The translations under genes and the position numbers were made by a program. DNA of 64,000 nt. Source: Prunella strophiata. Its lineage: Eukaryota; Chordata; Aves; Passeriformes; Prunellidae. Under the pieces are notes generated by a model, which made no database searches, was not told where the DNA came from, and saw nothing but the letters and a program-made list of their open reading frames with translations. Of this stretch, positions 13,601-24,790 are shown in pieces. The stretch's first letter is position 1. Every line of letters starts with the position of its first letter. Where the stretch lies: positions 3,180,687 to 3,244,686 of the forward strand of contig JAZBQD010000027.1 in the NCBI GenBank assembly GCA_036583965.1, written 5' to 3'.

Positions 13601-14265
13601 AGGTCACTGTATTCAAGTACTGGTTTTATTTTCTCAAAAGAGATATGCAATTATTTTATGCTGTCTGTCCTCTTCTATTGATTGTCCCTAATACTTTTCC
13701 CAACACTACAGAGCTTTTAGGAAATCTGCACCTTTACCCTCCCAATCACTAAAACCCTGGAAGATTTTTTTTTCTTTTACTAAATACAAGATACTTTGAG
13801 ATATTTGGGTGTATCTTTGGTAGCATGGAAGAAAATTATGAAACTCCAGTTTATTTTATACTATGATGCTGTTTGCTAGAAATATATCCTGAATTTAATG
13901 AAGTATCACTGCACATCAGAAGTTTAATCCAGATCCTTCAATCCCCCAAACTTTGTGATATTTTAAGATAGAGCAGAGCTTCATTTAACCCCGCCTTTGC
14001 ATATCCCCAGGTTGGAGTCCTGGGCTGATGAAATAGCCTAACTCCATCCTGAGATTGACAAGTTATTAATTAGGACAGCAGGCCTGTCACAACCTCTAAG
14101 CCTCACCAGCACTTCCACTGGTTCCTTAGAGAGATGTATTGTCGCCTACTATTGGGATTAAGCTTCTCACTTCCAAAATATAAGCCTCAATCACAGCACT
14201 GGATTGAAAATGACTCTATTAGTATTTTTGCAGCCTGTTGGCCTGTATCTCTTCCAGTCTGGATT
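10630..14265. other. Unique non-coding DNA
   Basis: No frame above 85 codons and no CR1 or SINE signature was found. It is AT-rich and CpG-poor throughout. A TTTTATTT-rich patch lies near 11,955-12,000. Confidence 0.55.
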
Positions 14266-14269
14266 TAAG

Positions 14270-14342
14270 GATGAAGTCTCAGATCATTGAAATCAATGGG
14301 AGTTTTGCCATTGGCTTGACTGGGGCCAGAATTTTACCCTAC
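14270..14342. repeat. Fragment of an ancient amniote interspersed repeat
   Basis: The core 'tgaaatcaatgggagttttg' then 'ccattggcttgactggggcc' and 'agaattttaccct' matches the often-seen reptile/bird/turtle repeat phrase 'gaagtcaatgggagttttgccattgacttcaatggggccaggattt'. I recognise the phrase but not with certainty the family name. The fragment is about 70 bp and diverged. The two half-phrases (caatggg...ccattgg) form an imperfect palindrome, as in other copies. Confidence 0.55.
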
Positions 14343-16565
14343 ATATTTTACAGGGAATCCTGAGAGAAAGAATTTAATTAAGAAAGTAGATTATCAAGTG
14401 CAGTGGAACAAACACAGCCTTGAAATATCCTCAGTTGTCTTAATAATGGAGATTGTGACTCAGATAGCATAGGGCAGGACCTGATCTACAGAATCTTGCT
14501 ATGGTGGCTGAGAAAGCAGCAGCCAATACCACAAACTCTGATCAAATAGTAGTGAATTATTGTTGTAGGATAATTCTCAAAGTACTTGGAAAAAACCCTT
14601 GAATTAACAATGATCTTGGACTCCAACAAAATAAAGGGAAGCTCTTACAAGGGATGATTGAAGGATTCTTGGGACTCCCTTTAAATTGAATTCTTGCCTT
14701 GACACAAAAGGCATGGTGAGAACATATAGATTTGGAATCAGCAGGAATTGTGGTTTTTTTCATATTATTGTTTCCATTGTAGCCATTATTCTCTAATGAG
14801 GCCATAAACATACAATAATGCCATTCAGATGCAGCATGAACACTATTTAAGAGAGTTTTCAGTTGCATTTTTACCTTCCACCAGTTTAGGCTGCAAGCAG
14901 CATGCGTGTAAATATGGTGTAAACACAAAACAAAAATCACAAACAAAAAACCCACAAGCAAACAAATAATTTTACAGGAAAATGTGCATGCGAGTGTTTT
15001 ACTGAGAGTGTTGTATCACATTTGAAATATTCACATTTACTACCAGGTACCCTGAAGAATGGCCACAGTGCTAAAACATGAGTGCTTTTGCAGCTCTACT
15101 GGTTTAGAGACAGCTGCTTTTGTTGGATTAGATTCACAAGAAAAGCTCTAGCCAACGCCATGTAGGTCACCATGTGGGGTTCTAGCACTTGCCACACTGC
15201 AAAAACATTATTTAAGACCAAATTTTGTGAAGGAGCCAAAGGCCCTCTGTAGCATCTGGGTGTGCTGGTTTCTAGTTCATTGCTCAGAGAAAAATACATG
15301 GTTTCAAGACAGAAAATGGAAAGGGATTAATAGAGGGATTTTTGTACAATGCAGATCAATGCCCAGGCTCAGATTTGAGTCCCCTATGCATTTATCAAAG
15401 CCATCAACATACAGCTTTATAGTCACTGCTTTCAAAACATCCACAGGCCTGTAGACATCGTGCAGAATTAGTACAAGTACAGCATGTAGAAAAGCAACAC
15501 CACTAAGAATGCGTATCTAATTGCACCCCAGTCTGGATAATACCAATTTCCACAGTAAAGCTATAGTCAGTCATAACAATTAAAAAAAATCCTACCTTTT
15601 CCTTCCTACCCTTTCCACTCAGCCTTTCTCAAAGCACCTCCAAATGGATACTATTTAACTGCTAGGTTTGAGAAAGGACTTAGAAGTTGCCTTAGATTAA
15701 GTTTCCAGTGTGCAAGAGTCAACACTGCAGATTTATGCATTACCAATGTAACATACACTGGGCTATCACACCTATTAGCTGAGATCCCCAGGACTGCTCC
15801 AGTATGGAGACTACACAAAATCACATTCCCATCCTTGGGAGAGTTCAAGTCTAGGTCATTTTGGCAACAGACATGGAGGAAAAGCAGTGCTGTTCCTGGC
15901 TGTGCTGGAAAAATAAAAGTCCAGCTTCAGTCATTTTGGGACCATGAGAAGGGCAAGACTCTCATTGAAACTTTAACACTATGCTCTTTACACAGCTAGA
16001 CATGCTAGATGTTAGCTAGCACAGTCCAAATAAGGAATCATACCAAATCCTGGGGTACACACAATTCTGACTAAATCTGGGAAGACACATAAAAAACTGA
16101 CTAATGACCAACAGGCAACACTGTCACATTCACAGAGAACTGAGGAGGCACTCAGAGGAGGATATTTCCCAAAAGCCAGGCAAGACATTCCCATCATTAT
16201 TTTTCTAAAAATATCACATAAAACCTTACTTTAAAAGCATAAACAACAGTTCTCTTTTCCCACCTACCCCATTTGCAGTTCCTCCTCTGCCAAGAAGATG
16301 CCACAAAGCTCTCCCTTGTCATGCACCACCAGAAGAAAAAGCTGATGTGCCACCAAGGTGAGGCCCTCAGAAACACCTGGGTGCATTCCTGGGGTTTAAA
16401 AAGATTCAGCTGGGTATGATCGGGCTCACCTGGCCCTGCTTTCAGGATCTTTACACCTAATAATGCTGTCTACAAAAGACTGAGCTGGAAATGGCTTTCA
16501 GGTGAAGAAACTAATCAAATGCAAAGACCCAGGTTGTCGCCATAAGCATGAAATGGCAAAATGCC

Positions 16566-16582
16566 TTTTTTTTTTTTTTTTT
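16566..16582. repeat. Poly(T) run, 17 bases
   Basis: Uninterrupted T run directly followed by AACAG, so it resembles a splice-acceptor tract on the + strand. The downstream frame (part of 16,502-16,762) is not recognisable as a protein. Confidence 0.9.
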
Positions 16583-17609
16583 AACAGAGTCGTTTTCCAG
16601 AATGGATTTATATCCTGCAGTGTTCACAAGGCCTATGTTTTCACAGCATTTGAGGCAAACAAAATGCTCTTGATGAAATACCAGCTCTTACTGTGTGTAG
16701 AATATGGCATTAAATTCAGAGAGCAAAGGAAGAAGTGGTTTACTTGCCTTGAGGGGAATTGAGAAGTGACAGTAGGCACTTAACAACAAGTTCCAATTAC
16801 AGCATTTAAATATAATTGCATACTCTGTTAATCTGTGTCAGGGTGGCATCATTTTAATATGATTGTCACAGATTCTTTCTAATATTATGAGTGATGTAAG
16901 TGAAGCTGAGCCTATGGAAAAAGTTCAGTTCCAGGTCTTAATATACTCTCTAATTCTGTCTGTCAATTATGCTACAGAAGAGTTCAAATAAAGGTCTGGG
17001 GATCTAGAGGATGTAGCTACCTTTATTAAAGTACTTCTATTGTAAATACATGTATGGGTCAGGAGACAGTTATCATTTGGTCTTGTTATTTTTTATGAGC
17101 CTACTACTATTAGAATAGACTCTTGTGTATAATCATTTAGATGTGTCATGGAATCTTATTTCAAATGGAAAATGTGAAGTGAAATAACAAATTACAGCTT
17201 GACCTCTGCAAAAATGTTCATCTAGCCACTCCTACTTGTGCATTATATATAGTATTACAGGACACAATTATAACCCAAGGATCCAAAACACTTTGCATAT
17301 ACTTTATAAACTCCAAACTTTTCCTTATATAATGTAAATTTAACTGCACAAAGATTGGATATTGATGTCTAGTAGGTAAACTTCAAAACTTAAAATAGGC
17401 ATTACTCTTCTGGCAGTGGTAAAAATGTGTCAGACTGTTTCTTCTGGTGTAAAAACCACATGAAGGTGTTTCCCGCCTCCTTGCTCCCCCACATCTAGGA
17501 CTGCATTGGGATTTACTGCCTCCACAGTTGTACTTTAGGAACTGATTGTATGGCTGCACTTCAAACTTCATTAGAATTTATACAAGTTGAACAATGTCTG
17601 CTTTTAGAG

Positions 17610-17628
17610 TTTTTTTTTTTTTTTTTTT
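17610..17628. repeat. Poly(T) run, 19 bases
   Basis: Uninterrupted T run in unique sequence. It is not attached to a recognisable retroelement, so it is probably replication-slippage growth. Confidence 0.9.
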
Positions 17629-18042
17629 GTCCAAACCAGCATACTGATCTGGTTTAGAAAGCACAGTTGCATTAACAAAAGTATTGCAGCTCAGGAGCTG
17701 AAATCAACAACAGCAGTAAAGGGAGAGAAATTGTTTATTACAAGCTTCCCAAAGTATTTTCTACTGATGGAGAGTATTTAAAACATCTCTATATGTGGGA
17801 TTCACATTCTCTCAACCTGAGGGAAGCAGGGAGAGAAGCAGAGAAAGGAATGATCAAAACAATCCTTATCTTAATTGCTGCTCCTATGTTGTGCCAAAGT
17901 AGAATGCAATATGGAGATTGTTTACCCAAAGTGAAGGTGTTTTGTTTCCTTGGCCTATCAGGGCCAAGTGTGTGTTGAGACTGTTGGTCAGCAGACAGTC
18001 ATGAGTTCTTCTTCAATTGACTTGTTCAGATTCAGTTCAGGT

Positions 18043-18095
18043 GTAGTATAATACAGTGTAATATAGTATAGAATAATATAGTATAATAAAGTAAT
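18043..18095. repeat. AT-rich degenerate tandem repeat (TATAGTATAATA-like)
   Basis: Repeated variants of 'gtataatacagtgtaatata' and 'gtatagaataatatagtata' follow one another. The unit is about 12-14 bp and poorly conserved. It may be length-variable between individuals. Confidence 0.75.
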
Positions 18096-18364
18096 TAATT
18101 AGCCTTCTGATATCATGGAATCCTCCTCATCATTCTTCCTGCCTGTCGGGCCCAAATATCACCGATATCTGTACAGGGACAAACTTCTGTTCCTCCACCT
18201 CTACAAATACTGTACACATTCTGGAGGCAGTACACATAAACAGAATTTATAAAAAATGCAGCCACCTCCTTGGAAGAATCCACTTTTAATGTAGTGATGG
18301 TCATGATCAACCAACAGAATAAAACAGAAAGAAAGCTCCATGAAACAGAAAGCAGAGAATAGAA

Positions 18365-18640
18365 TTACAAGGCAGTGATTATTAAAACTTCATTATCTTT
18401 GTGCAAATCACCACTAGATCCTTCAAGAAGTTTACATCTCATATTAAAATATCACTGCCACCAATAAAACTATCCTCGAGCACCATGCTGGCACTTGGGT
18501 TGCTGTAATCGTGCAGGAAGGATGTCACTTACTGAATCACTGGATTTTCCTTGGCGGTTTCCCATCCAACACTACAGGGCTTGGCTGTGTTTAACTCTCA
18601 AGATCAGGCAGGATCTCAGCCAACATTGCATGGCCACATA
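18365..18640 (-). repeat. 5S rRNA-derived SINE (SINE3 class, AmnSINE / 5S-Sauria type)
   Basis: Read on the minus strand from 18,640 downwards, the element begins with a head derived from 5S rRNA. It has 'gtggccatgcaatgttggct', then 'gagatcctgcctgatcttga' (compare 5S 'gatctcgtctgatctcgg'), a decayed box A, and a well-kept box C, 'ttggatgggaaaccgccaa', at 18,551-18,569. The body continues with 'gtgattcagtaagtgac' (18,524-18,540), 'cccaagtgccagcatggtg' (18,481-18,499) and 'gagatgtaaac' (18,430-18,440). These phrases follow in the order I remember from 5S-headed SINEs of turtles, crocodilians and birds. The element is therefore near full length (about 275 bp). It could have driven RNA polymerase III transcription when young; the decayed box A suggests it is silent now. 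A plain 5S pseudogene is less likely because the non-5S body is present. Confidence 0.8.
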
Positions 18641-19635
18641 TTTTCTTAACCCTCCGACCAGCTGCCATGCTGAAAACACAAGTTGCAAATGCCCCGCTAC
18701 ATAATTCCTTTAATTTAGGATGGTCTCCTCTAACATTTTATTGCCCCAGTCTCTACCCAGTTACCTTTATTTATCTGTCACTCTATTTTTTTTCTGTGGT
18801 CATTTATGGTACCAGGATAATTTTAAAATAGATTTTCTTTCATGGAAAGAACAAAATAATATCAAAATATGGAGTTTCTCCTAAAATGACCTTTGCTGAA
18901 ACGATGGCTATCCTGGGGGCTTATGAAAAGACCCAAAAAAGAGATGTACATTTTGGAAATCAGTGAAGCAAGTGAGTGATTGTCCTATGAGCCCTTGGAC
19001 AACACTGCACAGAGCTACCATATGCTTCCTAGTGCTCCCCTAACTGCCAGCTGTCTCCACCTTGCTCCTTCCAAATGGCAGAGGGGGCAGCTGAATTGCC
19101 AAAATTGATGTTTTGACCTGCAGTTCCAGGCAAAGAACAGGCTTGGGGTCAGTTTGATAAGAACATAAGCTACATGTAAGTAGAGCAAGGACAAAAGAAG
19201 GTCATGTTGTTCCACTGCTGTCACGCGAGGGTAACTGAGGAAAAACAATAATAGAGGCATTTCTGGTAAACTGATGGGAGATTAAAACAAAGCCCAGATT
19301 CTGAGCAGCATTTAACATCCATTTTTCCCTTCATTTGGAGAAGAGGCAAATGTTATACAAAGTTCCAGGCAACAGAAAATTGGGTCCACTGCCCTTTGAA
19401 TTAATGTGATCTGAATGCAGATAAGCTTAAAACAAATGAGTTGTCAAAAAATGTGAAGGCTGGGGAATCTATTACAATCACCATATCATAGTCTCCTTTC
19501 TCAGAATGACCCAATTTGCTTTCTTCTGTCTCTCCTTATCCCTCCTTCTGCCATTTCTGGCCACATCAATAAAGAACCATCACAAGTCAGTCTGGGTTCT
19601 GGCACACTGGGCCTTGTTTCTGAAGATTGGTGCTT
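18641..19635. other. Unique non-coding DNA
   Basis: No frame above 81 codons. Nothing recognisable between the 5S-type SINE and the next CR1. Confidence 0.55.
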
Positions 19636-19636
19636 T

Positions 19637-19802
19637 GAATCACACAATAGTTTGAGGTGAAAGGGACCTTAAAGATCATCCAGTTTCAAAGCCCCTACCA
19701 TGGGCAGGGATGCTGGGCACTAGATCTGGTTGCTCCAAGCCCCATCCAACCTGTCCTTGGACACTTCCAGGGATGGGGCAGGCACAGCTTCTCTGGGCAA
19801 CA
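19637..19802 (-). repeat. CR1 LINE 3'-end fragment
   Basis: The + strand shows the reverse complement of CR1 3' sequence: 'aatcacacaatagtttgagg', 'tgaaagggaccttaaagatc', 'atccagtttcaaagccccta', 'ccatgggcagggatgctggg', then 'ttgctccaagccccatccaa', 'cctgtccttggacacttcca' and 'gggatggggcaggcacagct'. About 165 bp remain, truncated at the CR1 5' side as usual. The octamer end is partly decayed. The 69-codon frame at 19,710-19,919 is CR1-derived noise. Confidence 0.93.
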
Positions 19803-21536
19803 GGAGAGTTGAGTGAGTGGCCCCCAGCACACAGAAAAATAATTTTAATGGTTATTTTTCCAATGCATTTTTATGGTGATATATCTGGTAATTTTTTACT
19901 ATGCCAGATGGAATCCTAAAGCTTCCTTCCTATGAAACATTAAATTGGACAGGTTGTGACTGCCTGATTTGAGTTACTCTCTAAGGTATGCATCTCATGG
20001 GAGATTCAACGAATAAAAGCTTTTAATAATGAAACACATAATAGGCAGGTGTGAGGTAGAATGCAGGAACACATCCTTATCTCAGTCATAAATGGAAAGC
20101 TTGGAAAAAATGGTAATAAACTGTTAAAAGCCTTTAATTAAGTGTGGCCCTAATAAATTGTTTGCTGCTTGGATGTGTGAACTGAAGAGATCAAAAACCC
20201 TCAAAAACTTAGGAATTTTGCCCCAGGGCACCTGGAGACACTGAACATGCCACAGGTTCTAGGAAAGGCAAAAGATGGTGCAATCTCTTTGTCAGTCTTC
20301 ATTGCCCCAATACCTTCCAGAGGGTTTCATGACCTGCAGAACAAAGAGTGCCATGATTCACATGCTACAGCCAGGCTGTTGACCAGCCAGGCAAAACCAG
20401 ACAGGAAAATGTGAAAAAATTCTTAGTTTATTTTAACTACCTTTCATACAGAAGCATGACCTGCAGAATGAGGCTCCTGAGGGCATGGGTTTTAGGGGGC
20501 ACATGCAATCTTGCTGCATTGAGGCCTCTAATATTTTGTTAACATATCATAAGGACAGCTAAGCTTTTCCAGGTTGGGTAAAAATCAGTATTTAGAAGAG
20601 ATGACCCATTGAATGAACCTATGTATACTCTAAGGAAGCATTTCTCACAAAGCTGACAGTATTAGATCTCAGAGAATCCTCAGAGAATTGCTCCTACCTA
20701 GCATTCCAAAAACCTCAGTTTGACCCTGCATCCAAAGGCTTACACTAAGATATAAATTCAGAGAGAAGCCCAGGCTTCATTAGCTCTAATTCTCATGGAA
20801 TAGGTTGTTTCAAGTCTCTGCTCTTGAGGCTTCCCAAGGCAGTTCTTGCTGGATCCCACAAACTTCAAGGGGCTGTTCAGCAGTCATAGATCATAGTGGT
20901 ACCAGGTGAATGGCTTCAGCCCTGGAAGGCAACCAGGAGTGAAGGATATTCAGCTGGATTGCTGAACTGACTTCACCAAACAGAAATTTTCTCCACTCTA
21001 GACTTTCTTTGCATTGCCAGGTTGAACTGACTCTGTGCTTGGTGATTTGTTCTTGTAACCTCCAGAATGCTCTGTGCTTCCAGGAGCTCCTTGGTACAGA
21101 AAGATACAAACAGCAAATCAAGCTCAAGTAAATGAGATGGTGCTCCCTGTGCATGTACTGAACACAGACACACAGAAACTCATTATTGAACCTCCCTCTC
21201 ACATCCATATGGTGTTGCATTTCCCTAATGATTCTTCCACTGTGCCAGTGTCTCCTCCTGAACAGGAGATGCACAACAGCTGGTGAAACAGGACCAAGTC
21301 AGGGGAGAGCAGCTATTAGAGGAGTTAACTGGTGATGCCTGGACACCACTAGGAGACATTTTCCATGTCACTGTGCATTCAGCATGGAATCTGTGTCATC
21401 ACATGGTGCAGCAGTCTTGGCAAATCTGTTCCAAAGCTGAGTCTGCTGGCACTTTGCAACTACCATCATCCCTGCTGTCGTTGCTCTTTGGCTGCCTCAC
21501 TGCAAATGGTGTTCTCCTGTCACCTCTGCTGCCACA

Positions 21537-21551
21537 CAGACAGACAGACAG
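21537..21551. repeat. (CAGA)n microsatellite, short
   Basis: Nearly four CAGA units in a row. Too short to be strongly polymorphic, but a simple-sequence tract all the same. Confidence 0.8.
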
Positions 21552-22388
21552 GGCTCAGTTTAGTTCCAGCCTACCTACGTAGTCTGTCACCAGGCTGAAT
21601 GGGAATACTCTAGGCTCCTTTTAGATGGTATTTGTCCATAAGAGACAGACTGAAAAGCAGGGATATAATTTTCTGCTTCTATACAGGAATAGGGTAGGAA
21701 TTCCTGATTTTCCACAGGCATAAATGTATTCAAGTCTGCTCAGTTCAGATGTTATTTTTTCAGTGAAGATCGTGCAACAGATAAAGAGTCAATGAACTTC
21801 AGGCCTCACACCTGAATTCTTTAAAGGGACAGCAGACATTGCTGGGAACTGGAGTTTAGCTTGTTTGTAAATCAGTATAGGAGTTGGTAATAAACCATGT
21901 TGGTGTTGAAGTAATTTTGTATCTGTCAGAGGCAGTTCCTTCTACATAAAACTGTATTCACTGTGGATTTGCAGTTATAAAAATGGAAAGGCATGAGGAC
22001 AGAGCAGCTCTTGGCTCATTTATCAAATGTTGGGAGCACGTCATGCTGTACTGGACAAACTTGTTTTTCCCGCTGTGCAGATCCTTTTCTGCATTTCACC
22101 CCTTTCATATATCCAAATAAACTGTTCATTATTTTACAGTTTTTGAGGAATTCTTCAAAGCAGTTACTCTGTTTCTGTACTTTGTTCAGAAAGTAGGATA
22201 TTACTTATCATTCCATTCTGCTGCTCTCATTTTACCGTGGAGAGAACACATTTGTTGTTCACTGACCCCTCTGGATTGCAGGAGCAAATGTTAAAGGGAT
22301 TTGCTCAACATCCACCCTATGGGAGTCCTGTTCAGTGTGACTAATTCCCTGTGCTAACACATAATTAAACACACCTTGAGGATTTTTG

Positions 22389-22434
22389 CTTGGTTTGTTG
22401 TTGGTGTTTTGTTTGTTTGTTTTTTTTTTTTTTT
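22389..22434. repeat. T/G-rich tract ending in 15 T
   Basis: TTGG/TTTG units pass into an uninterrupted T run at 22,420-22,434. The frame read across it on the minus strand gives a Lys/Asn-rich artefact. Confidence 0.85.
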
Positions 22435-23077
22435 CCCTGAATGTGCATGCAGCCAAATCTTTGAACAAATTTTATGGAGGTTGAATTCCCATCTTAGAAA
22501 GAAATGGGTTTAAACATTCTGGGCCACTGCATACAGACAGTGCATTGACACAGGTCTACAAGCTTTTTGGAAAAAGAAAATTTAAAAGTTGGATTCATTA
22601 TCCACATGCCACATTATTGTGCTAGGACCAGCAGAGTAGCAACTGATCACCCAGGTATCTTCAGAGAACTGCTGGCTTGCAACATCTTTTCTTTCTTCTG
22701 CCAGCTCTTGAATAAAAGGAAACAATATCTGTACAACCTCTACTTCTTTCAGGAAATTCCCTGTCTCTTAAAGATTTTGTTTGTTTTTTCATTAAGCTGC
22801 TATTAAATAGCATGACTTTTTTTTCAAAACAACAAAAATGTTCAATCTTCTGATGTCGAAAATAAAATTCTAGTCTTTAAATGTTCTTATTATATGGAAA
22901 CCCATGGTTTCAGTACCAAGATTTCTCTACTCTGTCCTGTACAACTGAAAAAAATTTCAGTTTAATTTTTTCTGGCTTTGTTATATTTTTATGCCACTTA
23001 TGTATGTATTTTACCCCCTTCTTACTCCTAGCTTCAGTATTGTGAGAGTGAACCTGTGGCATTTAGGGATAATGCAA

Positions 23078-23093
23078 TTTTTTTTTTTTTTTT
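23078..23093. repeat. Poly(T) run, 16 bases
   Basis: Uninterrupted T run in unique sequence, no retroelement attached. Confidence 0.9.
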
Positions 23094-24099
23094 GACACCT
23101 GGCCCACAGCAGAGGAACCAATTGAAAAAGTTCTCTTTTTCTACTTGCCCCACCTAAAGCAGATACAGAAAATATATAGGCAGGCATAAGCCTCTCTAAA
23201 CATTCCTATAGACAAAACCTCTTCTGGTGTTGGCTAACAATCTCCCCTCAGGCATTTTCTTCTTATCCTACCAGAAGACTTCCCTGATACCAAACCCAAG
23301 TAATTTTCATCTAGCGTGTTTGGACTAACCTAATCAACGTGATGTGACCATCTATTTTGAAGTCTACAGGAGGACATCTAGACCAGTGCAGTACGACTTG
23401 GAGCAATTTTTACTCTAAACTTTATCAGACATTGTCTGCTTTAGTTTATCTTTATGGCTGGTTCCTTAGCTTCTGGCAAGGCAAGTATTTAAAAAATGAA
23501 CATATGTTGCATAAAATGACAATGCATGTAAATTAATTATTTGAATCTGACATACATTTCTAGCGTAGCTTCCTCCTGCAAAGCAATCTCTATCGCTCAT
23601 GATTCTGATCATGTTCTGTGAAGTCTGTGAGGCCAGTCTGTTAAAATGCAGCTGCACCTCACAAGTCATTCATTACCTGTTAATGCAGGTGAGCATCCTA
23701 TATGAAGCAAAGATGAACTTTCAAATAATTGATCTAATGAGGATGGGGAATATTGTAGTAATTACTGCTTTGGGAGTAGCTGTTAGGTTGGATAGGCTCC
23801 TTCTGTGGATTACAGAATGTCTGATTTCTGGATTTGAGTTACTTACATGCAGTGCAGGTGCTATTTACTCATCTGCCTTGTAGATGAGTTGTAGATATTT
23901 TTTTAATGTAATGTCAAGTAAATACAAAGCATTGTGGTTAATAGCTTGAAGAGTGCTAATAATAATCATGCTTTTTGCTTACTGCTCCCCAAATAACCTT
24001 CCTGACTGGATTTCTGTTCTTAAAAACTGAAACTGAATGAGAGAAAACAGAATCAGAACTGCCTGAAATGTCAAATCTTAGGAGCACAGCTTGGAGTGC

Positions 24100-24790
24100 A
24101 GACAGATGGACCTAGCAAAAAGCAACTGCATATAAAAGTGCTATAATCCGTTGGAGCAGCATGTTAGTCGAGAACAATCAGATTCAAAATTGTTCCTCTG
24201 AAATTTTCTCGCTGGCAACCAAACATTGTGACTTTTGTCATCGTGCTACGAGGATGAATCAGATGGGTGACAAGAGCCAGGGACTGGAGAGAAAGCAGCA
24301 GATGTGAAGACAGAAAAGTGAAGCCAGAACAAAATGCTGCTATCGCTTTCGAGGGGAGGTAGTGATTATGGCATTAATCAACATTCCATAATCAATGGCA
24401 AAAACCCTGAGGAGTGCCAATATCTATTCATCTTTATTTATGCATATGCCAATCCTTCTTTATAATGTTGTCCCTGGGAGTAGTTTCTAGGTTATAAAGA
24501 TTGTTGCCATGAAAAGAGATAATTGTAGTTCATGACCTGGAGGCCAAGGTAGTGCATAATGATGCTATTGTGCTCTGGGATGTACAGGGAGCTCTAGAAT
24601 GAGGGTGGAATGTAACCAAATACAGCATTCCAGCAGAAAATCAACAATTTAAACAGAGCATTTTAAACAGAAAATCCTAGCTGTGCTATTAGAAATATGC
24701 TTTTGCCAGGGTGTAATTACACAGAAAACCAAATTATATCACAAAAGTGATAGCATTCCTGACATCAACAGCCAAAAAAGTACTTTACCC
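24100..24790. promoter_or_regulatory. Candidate conserved enhancer block with retained CpGs
   Basis: Within CpG-poor surroundings, 24,145-24,355 keeps several CpGs (ccgttgg, agtcgag, tctcgct, atcgtgctacgagg, atcgctttcgagg), as sequences under constraint often do. Candidate sites are visible. An inverted SOX pair AACAAT (24,173-24,178) and ATTGTT (24,189-24,194) stands out. There is also a TEAD-type CATTCCA (24,382-24,388) flanked by TAATCAA / AATCAATGG homeobox/PBX-like sites, a TTTATTTA forkhead-like site, and an octamer-like ATGCATATGCC near 24,440. There is no open frame. Enhancer function is inference from composition and motif density; no alignment was available. Confidence 0.4.

Larger units (their letters stand above)
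14343..18040. other. Unique non-coding DNA with poly(T) runs
   Basis: The longest frame is 134 codons on the minus strand (14,557-14,961), without recognisable motifs. Runs of T lie at 16,566-16,582 (17) and 17,610-17,628 (19). A short CR1-like phrase near 15,830-15,856 is too weak to call. Confidence 0.55.
19803..24099. other. Unique non-coding DNA with simple repeats
   Basis: Frames of 127 codons (minus, 20,891-21,274) and 99 codons (plus, 21,283-21,582) lie in a GC-richer patch at about 20,850-21,600. Neither product shows a known domain. A short (CAGA)n is at 21,537-21,551. T-rich tracts are at 22,389-22,434 and 23,078-23,093. Confidence 0.5.

Noticed and set aside
15828..15858. CR1-like phrase 'catccttgggagagttcaag'
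   Set aside because: Only about 27 bp fit, with several mismatches, and no other CR1 block follows.
20891..21274. 127-codon minus-strand frame, His/Arg-rich start
   Set aside because: No known motif; overlapped by frames on the other strand.
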